DNA from: Acidobacteriota bacterium
Lineage (GTDB): Bacteria; Acidobacteriota; UBA890; WLXD01
Assembly: GCA_022571615.1 (NCBI GenBank)
Contig: JACZXM010000106.1
Coordinates: 1-8,365 of the forward strand
Direction: 5' to 3'
Length of the DNA stretch: 8,365 bases
Part shown: one piece after another, positions 1 to 4,750 of the stretch
Layout of the letters: each line of letters begins with the position of its first letter
Numbering within the stretch: the stretch's first letter is position 1
Program-made: the position numbers and the translations under genes
The notes under the pieces: model-generated
What the model was told of the DNA's origin: nothing
The model's input: only the letters and a program-made list of their open reading frames with translations
The model's database searches: none

Positions 1-164
1 CGGCGAATCTCTGCGGCCAGATGAGCGGCAACTGCATTTACACGATGCTTCTGCTGGGATTGGGGCTGCGGCAGTTGAGCGTCACGCCCAGCGCCATCCC
101 GGAGATCAAGCAAGTGTGTCGCAGCGTGGCCACCGACCAGTGCGAGCAGCGCGCTCTCGGTTAG
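1..164 (+). CDS. ptsI: PEP-protein phosphotransferase (PTS Enzyme I), C-terminal fragment with abnormal end
   Basis: Enzyme I starts the phosphotransferase system by taking phosphate from phosphoenolpyruvate and passing it to HPr in the cytoplasm. Read from base 3, the frame shows LCGQMSGN, matching the CGE(L/M)AG motif that holds the catalytic cysteine of Enzyme I (here codon 12-14). It is followed by [15 protein letters not shown] and [11 protein letters not shown], the usual end of the PEP-binding barrel. The spacing of these blocks fits PtsI better than PEP synthase or pyruvate phosphate dikinase. Family members continue for roughly 40 more residues after the IPEIK helix. Here the similarity fades at about base 128-149 and the frame ends at TAG 162-164, inside sequence that encodes an ADOP permease on the other strand. 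The gene is therefore 5'-truncated by the window edge and 3'-truncated by a join. The CGQMSG form reminds me of planctomycete enzymes (inference). I am confident of the family, less so of exactly where the native sequence stops. Confidence 0.75.
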   Translation, partial: ANLCGQMSGNCIYTMLLLGLGLRQLSVTPSAIPEIKQVCRSVATDQCEQRALG

Positions 165-1481
165 CTGCTGTACCACGAGACGACGGCGCCCGGCGCCCAA
201 CGCGGCGCGCAGCGCGAACTCACGCCGGCGGACGGCTCCCTGCGCCAGAAGAAGATTGGCCACGTTGACGCACGCCATCGCCAATACGAACAGGCTGACC
301 GTAAAAAGAGTCCAAATCGACTGGCGCGTTTCATCTGACATGACCTGCTCGGTCAGCGGGGCGAGCGATGCGCCACTGAACACGGCGTTGCTCTCGGGGT
401 ACTCGGCCGCCAGGCGTTCCGCCATGGCATCGAGCTCGAGCCCCGCCTGCATGGCAGTGACTCCAGCCGCCAACCGACCCACGGCGTTGTAGCGACGCGC
501 GCCGCGCGGCTCTCCCCGTTCCGAGGCGAACAACGGCGTATACACGTCGGCATCGCCAATGAACCAGTAGTGCTCGGGAAGCACACCGACGACTGTGAAC
601 GGCTCACCGTCGAGGCGCACCACTCTTCCTAACGCATCGGTGGCACCCGCGAATGCCCGCTGCCACAGACCGTGGGTGATCACCGCCACCAATTCGGCGG
701 CTGGCCCCTCTTCATCGGCCCCGAAGAGCCTACCGAGCGACGCCTCGACTCTCAGTACGGGGAACAGCTCCGGGGTCGCCCGCACCACGACGACGCGTTC
801 CGGCTCTTGGGCGCCGGACAGATTCACCCCCTCGGCGCGGAATGCCGCCATGGCCTCGAAGCTGTCGATCCCGTCGCGGTAATCGACAAAGTCAGGATAC
901 GAGAGGCTGACCTCGGTGAAGCCGCGCTGGGGTGCCACCGAGAAGATTCCATACAGCCGATCCGGCTGCTCGAACGGCAGCGTCTGAAGGACCACGCCGT
1001 TGACGCCACCGAACATGACCGCGCTGGCACCGATGCCGAGGGCCAGCGTGATGATCGCGATCAGCGTTGGTCCCGGGGCTGCGGCCAGCGCCCGCGCGCC
1101 GAACCGTAGGTCTTGACAGAACTGACTCATCCAACTGTCTCCATCCGGGGGAACGATTCGGTCGAGCCGCAGCTCGAGGTCTCCAGCCGCAACGGAACGG
1201 CCTGCACGCCCGAACGCGCCTCGGGACTGCCGCCGCACGCGCGCCAGCTTGCGCACCGAGCCCGCATCCGCAACCGCTACCAAGGCGTGGCGCAACAGGC
1301 ACCGGCGCGCCATCCACGGGGAAGTTTCACCATCGACGAGCCGCCGGCCGTAGGCCCAGAGTTCGGCATGCCATTCGCGCAGCCACTCATCGCGCTGCTC
1401 CGCCGGAACCCATCGACCGGCCGCGCGCACGAGCGCTGCGCCGAGACGTGCCGTGCGCTCGAGGCCGTCAGCCCGCGCCAT
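1..1481 (-). CDS. ADOP-type FtsX/MacB-like permease, truncated (ADOP1)
   Basis: The frame starts at ATG 1481, which overlaps the stop of the upstream padR by one base (TGATG), and is open to the window edge. Residues 1-117 form a soluble prefix with the [10 protein letters not shown] motif common at the start of ADOP permeases. From residue 118 ([20 protein letters not shown]) comes the MacB-type region: one membrane segment ([19 protein letters not shown]), then an extracytoplasmic domain with [19 protein letters not shown] and [10 protein letters not shown]. FtsX domain 1 follows ([34 protein letters not shown] at about residues 420-434, [10 protein letters not shown] to residue 451). Family members run about 800-900 residues with a second MacB/FtsX half; here that half is missing. 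After base 129 the frame translates antisense ptsI and is not permease. These proteins lack an ATP-binding domain, and their substrates are mostly unknown. The gene is probably non-functional, or gives a half-permease. Confidence 0.8.
   Translation of the reverse strand, partial: MARADGLERTARLGAALVRAAGRWVPAEQRDEWLREWHAELWAYGRRLVDGETSPWMARRCLLRHALVAVADAGSVRKLARVRRQSRGAFGRAGRSVAAGDLELRLDRIVPPDGDSWMSQFCQDLRFGARALAAAPGPTLIAIITLALGIGASAVMFGGVNGVVLQTLPFEQPDRLYGIFSVAPQRGFTEVSLSYPDFVDYRDGIDSFEAMAAFRAEGVNLSGAQEPERVVVVRATPELFPVLRVEASLGRLFGADEEGPAAELVAVITHGLWQRAFAGATDALGRVVRLDGEPFTVVGVLPEHYWFIGDADVYTPLFASERGEPRGARRYNAVGRLAAGVTAMQAGLELDAMAERLAAEYPESNAVFSGASLAPLTEQVMSDETRQSIWTLFTVSLFVLAMACVNVANLLLAQGAVRRREFALRAALGAGRRRLVVQQLTESALLALVGGHAATHLLDLRDGAGRDAQLPQPQSQQKHRVNAVAAHLAAEIR
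126..150. other. Join between ptsI fragment (+) and ADOP permease (-)
   Basis: Left of this interval the plus strand reads as PtsI C-terminus. Right of it the minus strand reads as ADOP permease, whose last typical residues are [10 protein letters not shown], ending at base 129. Both genes point into the join and both lose their 3' ends there. The exact base cannot be fixed, because RSVATDQCE on the plus strand and ALLALVGG on the minus strand overlap across about 20 bases. It could be a real deletion or insertion endpoint, or a chimeric assembly join; the sequence alone does not decide. Confidence 0.65.
1128..1142 (-). promoter_or_regulatory. Internal ribosome binding site and in-frame ATG in ADOP1
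   Basis: On the minus strand GGAGAC (1142-1137) lies six bases before ATG 1130-1128, which is in frame with the gene and is residue 118, the first residue of the permease domain proper. The GGAG core is 8 bases from the ATG, a good Shine-Dalgarno distance. The same arrangement occurs in ADOP2. It could permit production of a prefix-free permease. Whether it is used is inference. Confidence 0.4.
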
Positions 1482-1801
1482 CAGCCGCGCCGCTCCTCGG
1501 GAACCAGACTGCCCATCTCATCGACGAGGCGATACCTGCGCACGGCTATCTCCAACGCGCGCTGACCGCCCTCGAGAATCTCGTAGTACCTGCGCGCCGG
1601 GCGTCCGGCGCTCTGGGCCACGCCCTCGGCCTCCCATTTCGCGGCGACCAACCTCGCCGCTTCGACGCGACGAAGGATCGGGTACACCGTTCCGCCTGGC
1701 AACCCCGTGAACTCCATGATGTCGAAACCGTAACGGTAGCCGTGCGCGAGAGCCTGCAAGACCATCGCGGTCGCGTGCGTCATGCGGATCTTGGGTGGCA
1801 T
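1481..1801 (-). CDS. PadR-family transcriptional regulator (partner of ADOP1)
   Basis: This 106-residue protein has the PadR winged-helix layout: [45 protein letters not shown] (about residues 8-52) supplies helices 1-3 and the recognition region with the family signature GTVYPxLRRxE. A basic wing follows ([19 protein letters not shown]), then a C-terminal dimerisation helix ([19 protein letters not shown]). PadR proteins are usually repressors that release DNA when they bind a small molecule. ATG 1801 is used; ATG 1783 (residue 7) is possible but leaves little before the first helix. AGGT about ten bases before the ATG is only a weak ribosome site. The stop overlaps the ADOP1 start by one base, so the two genes are cotranscribed and translationally coupled, with the regulator first. 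The partner permease is truncated, so this regulator may have lost its target. It differs clearly in sequence from the second PadR in the window. Confidence 0.9.
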   Translation of the reverse strand: MPPKIRMTHATAMVLQALAHGYRYGFDIMEFTGLPGGTVYPILRRVEAARLVAAKWEAEGVAQSAGRPARRYYEILEGGQRALEIAVRRYRLVDEMGSLVPEERRG

Positions 1802-1830
1802 CGTTGCTTACCTATGTAGAAAACTGAATA

Positions 1831-1844
1831 TGAAGAGCACTTCA
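1831..1844. promoter_or_regulatory. Imperfect palindrome upstream of padR1, candidate operator
   Basis: TGAAGAGCACTTCA is symmetric at 12 of 14 positions and lies 30 bases upstream of the padR1 start, in an AT-rich stretch that also contains TACATA and TATTCA on the minus strand as possible -10 elements. PadR proteins usually control their own promoters, so this is the natural place for an operator. It does not match the ATGT-8-ACAT pattern of classical PadR. Assignment is inference. Confidence 0.3.
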
Positions 1845-1848
1845 CAGT

Positions 1849-2150
1849 CTAGCGACGGACCGCCGCCGATCGCAAGGCCACCTGCCACGGTTTCTTGACG
1901 TCATGCTGTCGGCTTTGACGTAGGGCTACGTCGGCGTTGGAGCGACGCTGTTGTTCAGCACGTGGGATCATGCGGAAGTCGCCGAAGAGGATTGTCGGGC
2001 GTTTCTTGAGGTTCTTGCGGAGGGCTGGGGGGCGATGCGGTCGATGGCGGCCCTTACGTTGGCGCGAAGGCAGATGCGACAAACTGGGATGCGCCCCGAT
2101 GCCGGCCCGCATTGCGACAGTTCTCGCCTGCTTGGCGATCCCCGCGTTGA
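1849..2150. other. Spacer of about 300 bases without a supported gene
   Basis: This stretch lies between the padR1 promoter and the nhaC start. I see no recognisable protein, tRNA or rRNA. A plus-strand frame open from 1924 to 2169 (GYVGVGATLLFSTWDHAEV...) has a fairly natural residue mix, but only a TTG start candidate, and it runs 19 bases into nhaC. A lysine/arginine-rich minus-strand frame (2112-1849, containing NLKKRPTILFGDFRMIPRAE) is equally unproven. Over bases 1921-2040 I count 52 G against 23 C on the plus strand, a strong skew. It may be a decayed gene or mobile-element remnant, or a long leader of nhaC. Confidence 0.4.
1895..1932. promoter_or_regulatory. Cluster of ACGTC palindromes and a TTGACGT direct repeat
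   Basis: TTGACGT occurs at 1895-1901 and again at 1915-1921, 20 bases apart (about two helical turns). The first lies over the perfect palindrome TGACGTCA (1896-1903). The second opens the 16-base near-palindrome GACGTAGGGCTACGTC (1917-1932; 7-base arms, 2-base centre). Regular spacing plus dyad symmetry is typical of a dimeric regulator's operator. The nhaC start is about 220 bases downstream and padR1 about 95 bases away on the other strand. No regulator can be named. Confidence 0.3.
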
Positions 2151-3821
2151 ATGCCCGATCAATCGATGACTCGCAACCGAACCATCGCCGCCTGGGTGCT
2201 TGTCCTGATCACGTTTCTCTTTCTTTTCTCCGGAGACGTGAAGGGCGGGCCGGCGGCCATCTGGCCCAGCGTGGTCGCCGTGGCCCTGGCGTTCATCACC
2301 CGAGAGATTTATTCCTCGCTGTTTCTCGGCGCGCTCGCGGGGACGATATTGCTGGCGAACGGAAACGTCTTTTCGGCCTTCATCGATTTGTTCGCCAAAC
2401 ACATGATCCCGCCATTGACGATTCGCTGGAATATTTGCGCGCTGGTGTTCTCGCTGATGATGGGAGGCTTTGTGGAGTTGCTGAATCACATCGGCGGCAT
2501 GCAGGCGCTGGCGGAGGTGGCGCTGGGCAAGGGCGATTCAAGACGCCGCGCCGGAATGGGCGTGTTCGCCATGGGCTGGGCGGTGTTCTTCGACGGCCTG
2601 GCGAGCAGCATGCTGGTCGGCAAGACGATGCGGCCGGTTACCGATCGCGCCGGCGTGTCGCGCGAGAAGCTCGCGTTTATCGTCGATTCCACGGCGTCGC
2701 CGGTCGCCGCCTTCGCGTTGATCTCCACCTGGATCGCGCTTGAGCTGACGCTGATCCAGAACGGCATGGCGCTCTACGGCGAGACGGCGTTTAACGACGC
2801 GCAAAGCTTTGCCGATTTCTCTTCCTACCAGATCCTGATCCAGACGCTGCCGTATCGCTTTTACAATTACTTCCTCCTGCTGATCGTTTTTCTGACGATC
2901 TGGCTGGGGCGGGACATCGGGCCGATGCGCCGGGCGGAAATGAAGAAGCGCCGGGCTGATACGAGTCCGGCGCAAGAAGAGGCTTCCAGCGCCGAGGGCG
3001 GAAGCGCCAAACGCCGAATCTGGCTGACGTTGATCCCGTTGGGGCTGCTCATCGTTGCCGTTTTTGGCGGTCTCTACGTCGATGGACTTAGTAAGCTTCG
3101 TTCGCCATCGGGCGGCGACGGCATGCAGCGGATCATTCAGGCCTTCGGCAAGGCGGACGCGGATATCGTCTTTGTCACGGCAACGGCGTTTGCCTCGGTC
3201 GTGGCGCTGCTGCTGCTGCGCTTTTTCGCTCGACCTCGGACTTCCGAAAGCCCGACCGTGATTTTCTTCGACGGGATGAGGCAGATGTTCCTGCCGGTCC
3301 TGATCCTGGTGTTTGCCTTCACGCTCAGCAGTGTGATCCAGGAACTGGAAACCGCCGATTGGCTGGTGCGGGTCATGGCCGGGCAGTTCCCCGTAGCGGC
3401 CCTTCCGGCGGTCGTGTTCCTGCTTGCGGCGGTAATGTCCTTCAGCGTGGGCACGTCCTGGGGGACGATGGGCGTCATGATGCCGCTGTGCATTCCGATC
3501 GCCTGCGCCTTGACCGGGCTGGAAGGCGGCGCCCCGCCGGGGCCGATCGTGATTGCCACCATTGGCGCTGTGTTGGCGGGCGCGGTGTTTGGAGACCATT
3601 GCTCGCCGATCAGCGACACGACGATTGTCTCGGCTTTCGCCAGCGGCTGCGACGCAATCGCGCACGTCCGCACGCAGATTCCCTATGCGTTGATCGGGGC
3701 CGGCATCGCTGTAGTTCTGGGCTATCTCCCCGCCGGCATGGGCGTGAATCCTTTCCTGCTGCTTATCGTCGGCGGCGCGGCTTGTTGGGCGGCGATCCGT
3801 TTCGTCGGAAAAAGGCCGTGA
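2151..3821 (+). CDS. NhaC-family Na+/H+ antiporter
   Basis: This is an inner-membrane protein of up to 556 residues that should exchange Na+ and H+ for pH and sodium control. Many hydrophobic segments are visible, starting with AAWVLVLITFLFLF (about 13-26) and ending with PFLLLIVGGAACWAA. A charged cytoplasmic loop sits mid-protein (MKKRRADTSPAQEEASSAEGG). Family marks are FFDGLASSMLVGKTMRPVTD (from residue 146), DSTASPVAAFALISTW (from 179), GTSWGTMGVMMPL (from 434) and GDHCSPISDTT (481-491); the last two form the signature of the NhaC/PF03553 group. A TGA lies directly before ATG 2151 in the same frame, so the start is 2151 or ATG 2166 (MTRNRTIAAW). Neither has a clear ribosome site, and the shorter start looks more natural. 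Two sampled lines (2341-2460) hold only about 51% G+C, well below the ADOP genes. The protein style suggests Planctomycetota (inference). No partner gene is evident. Confidence 0.88.
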   Translation: MPDQSMTRNRTIAAWVLVLITFLFLFSGDVKGGPAAIWPSVVAVALAFITREIYSSLFLGALAGTILLANGNVFSAFIDLFAKHMIPPLTIRWNICALVFSLMMGGFVELLNHIGGMQALAEVALGKGDSRRRAGMGVFAMGWAVFFDGLASSMLVGKTMRPVTDRAGVSREKLAFIVDSTASPVAAFALISTWIALELTLIQNGMALYGETAFNDAQSFADFSSYQILIQTLPYRFYNYFLLLIVFLTIWLGRDIGPMRRAEMKKRRADTSPAQEEASSAEGGSAKRRIWLTLIPLGLLIVAVFGGLYVDGLSKLRSPSGGDGMQRIIQAFGKADADIVFVTATAFASVVALLLLRFFARPRTSESPTVIFFDGMRQMFLPVLILVFAFTLSSVIQELETADWLVRVMAGQFPVAALPAVVFLLAAVMSFSVGTSWGTMGVMMPLCIPIACALTGLEGGAPPGPIVIATIGAVLAGAVFGDHCSPISDTTIVSAFASGCDAIAHVRTQIPYALIGAGIAVVLGYLPAGMGVNPFLLLIVGGAACWAAIRFVGKRP

Positions 3822-3877
3822 ACGAGGACCTGGTTCCTCTCCTTCAACACAGCCGACGGTCTTGGACTCAACTCTGG

Positions 3878-3886
3878 TAGTATGTA
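3878..3886 (+). promoter_or_regulatory. Possible -10 region of the antitoxin-toxin operon (TAGTATGTA)
   Basis: TAGTATGTA ends three bases before the antitoxin ATG at 3890, and there is no Shine-Dalgarno sequence. If TAGTAT (3878-3883) is the -10 element, transcription would begin at or next to the ATG, giving a leaderless mRNA. A near-identical TACTATGTA lies at the ADOP2 start. TTGGAC at 3862-3867 is too close for a normal -35. Alternatively this is an operator for AbrB autoregulation. Confidence 0.3.
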
Positions 3887-3889
3887 GCC

Positions 3890-4135
3890 ATGAAAACTAC
3901 CATCGATTCTGCCGGTAGAGTTGTCATCCCCAAACCCCTGCGTGCGCGGCTCGGACTCGTGGGGGGTGACCGCGTGGAGATTCGGGAGCGAGACGGACAC
4001 CTGGAGATCGAGGTCGTACCCAGCGCGATGAGATTGAAAAAGGGCGACCGAGGCCTGGTGGCGGTTCCAGAAGAGGAGTTACCCCCACTTACCGGGGAGA
4101 TCGTGCGCTCCACCCTCGAGCGCAGTCGACGATGA
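3890..4135 (+). CDS. AbrB/MazE-type antitoxin (VapB-like)
   Basis: This 81-residue protein has an N-terminal swapped-hairpin AbrB domain: MKTTIDSAGRVVIPKPLRARLGL (residues 1-23) followed by GDRVEIRERDGHLEIEVV (about 26-43). SAGRVVIPKPLR is the hallmark of the family. The C-terminal part, ending GEIVRSTLERSRR, is the type of tail that wraps around and blocks the toxin in such pairs. The AbrB part would bind the operon's own promoter, giving autorepression together with the toxin. Its stop overlaps the start of the downstream PIN-domain gene (ATGA, 4132-4135), typical of coupled antitoxin-toxin translation. There is no ribosome site before the ATG, so initiation may be leaderless. I leave the symbol blank because vapB is used for several unrelated antitoxin folds. 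Confidence 0.88.
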   Translation: MKTTIDSAGRVVIPKPLRARLGLVGGDRVEIRERDGHLEIEVVPSAMRLKKGDRGLVAVPEEELPPLTGEIVRSTLERSRR

Positions 4136-4536
4136 TCGCCCTCGACACGAGCGTCGCCGTGGCGGCTTTCGCCTCCTGGCACGAGGCACACACCTTGGCA
4201 ATCGATGCACTGGGGCCGCGCCCGAGCCTTCCCGCCCACTGTGCCATCGAGACCTTCTCGGTCCTCACCCGGCTGCCACCTCCCCACCGAGCCCCGGCGA
4301 AGATCGTCTCCGAGTTCTTGCAGGCTCGTTTTCTGGAGCCTTACCTAACGATTCCAGAGCCAGCCTACCGGGATCTGATCCATGAAGCGGCCCGATTCGG
4401 AATGACCGGCGGTGCGATCTACGACGCTCTCATCGCTGCCACGGCACGCCACGCAGAAGCCACGCTCCTGAGCCTGGACTCGAGGGCGGCCTCGGTTTAC
4501 AGGCGCTTGGGCATCGACTTCGAGCTCCTCGGCTGA
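4132..4536 (+). CDS. PIN-domain ribonuclease toxin (VapC-like)
   Basis: This 134-residue protein has the complete PIN-domain acidic set: Asp5 in MIALDTSVAV, Glu40 in AIETFSVLTRL, Asp98 in GGAIYDALIAATA and Asp116 in LSLDSRA. These residues hold the divalent metal ions used to cut RNA. VapC toxins usually cut tRNA or rRNA and arrest growth until bound by their antitoxin; the target of this one cannot be told from sequence. Length and motif spacing match intact family members, so it should be active. Its ATG overlaps the antitoxin stop by four bases, so the two proteins come from one message. Such pairs are widespread on chromosomes and mobile elements. Here the pair stands alone between the antiporter and the second permease, with no transposase or integrase visible. 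Confidence 0.9.
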   Translation: MIALDTSVAVAAFASWHEAHTLAIDALGPRPSLPAHCAIETFSVLTRLPPPHRAPAKIVSEFLQARFLEPYLTIPEPAYRDLIHEAARFGMTGGAIYDALIAATARHAEATLLSLDSRAASVYRRLGIDFELLG

Positions 4537-4693
4537 GCACGTCCTGACCCTCGAACTCTCCCGTGCCGGTACGTTGTCGGCCGCTAGCTTGACCACCGCC
4601 TCGCGGTTGAACGCCCAGCCGAGGCCGAGAAAACGCGCCTGCTCGAGCCAAGGCCGCCGTGTTTCCCTGCACCTCGCCGCTGCGAATCGACGG

Positions 4694-4723
4694 CCCCGGC
4701 GCTTTCCTGAAACCTGGCCGGGG
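4694..4723 (+). repeat. 7-bp perfect inverted repeat upstream of ADOP2
   Basis: CCCCGGC (4694-4700) and GCCGGGG (4717-4723) are perfect complements separated by 16 bases, ending 22 bases before the ADOP2 ATG. As RNA this is a short GC-rich stem with a large loop and no following U run, so it is a poor intrinsic terminator for the toxin operon. As DNA, the half-sites are 23 bases apart and could serve as an operator. Confidence 0.3.
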
Positions 4724-4732
4724 ATCGTCCCG

Positions 4733-4750
4733 TATATCTTTTACTATGTA
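4733..4750 (+). promoter_or_regulatory. AT-rich promoter-like region overlapping the ADOP2 start
   Basis: TATATC (4733-4738) and TACTATGTA (4742-4750) form the only AT-rich patch in this GC-rich leader and overlap ATG 4746. TATATC as a -10 element would start transcription close to the ATG, giving a leaderless message; no ribosome site precedes this ATG. The patch is also a reasonable place for PadR2 to bind. No clear -35 element is visible. Confidence 0.3.

Noticed and set aside
892..1317. Long minus-strand frame of 141 codons inside the ADOP1 region
   Set aside because: It is the +1 shadow of the ADOP1 reading frame. The true frame starts at 1481 and gives recognisable permease motifs throughout, without any frameshift.
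2538..3665. Minus-strand frame of 375 codons opposite nhaC
   Set aside because: Rich in Arg, Gln, His and Asp with no family pattern: the antisense of a hydrophobic membrane protein, not a gene.
3824..3839. Hairpin GAGGACCTGGTTCCTC just after nhaC as a terminator
   Set aside because: Only a 5-base perfect arm, extendable with a mismatch, and no T run follows; too weak to call.
4537..4566. GCACG...CGTGC inverted repeat after the toxin gene
   Set aside because: Five-base arms with a 20-base loop and no T run; expected by chance in GC-rich DNA.
4345..4660. Minus-strand frame containing FLGLGWAFNREAVVKLAADN between the toxin and ADOP2
   Set aside because: The residue mix over 4540-4640 looks protein-like and may be a relic, but it has no family I recognise, no ribosome site, and continues as antisense of the PIN toxin. 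Not supported as a gene.
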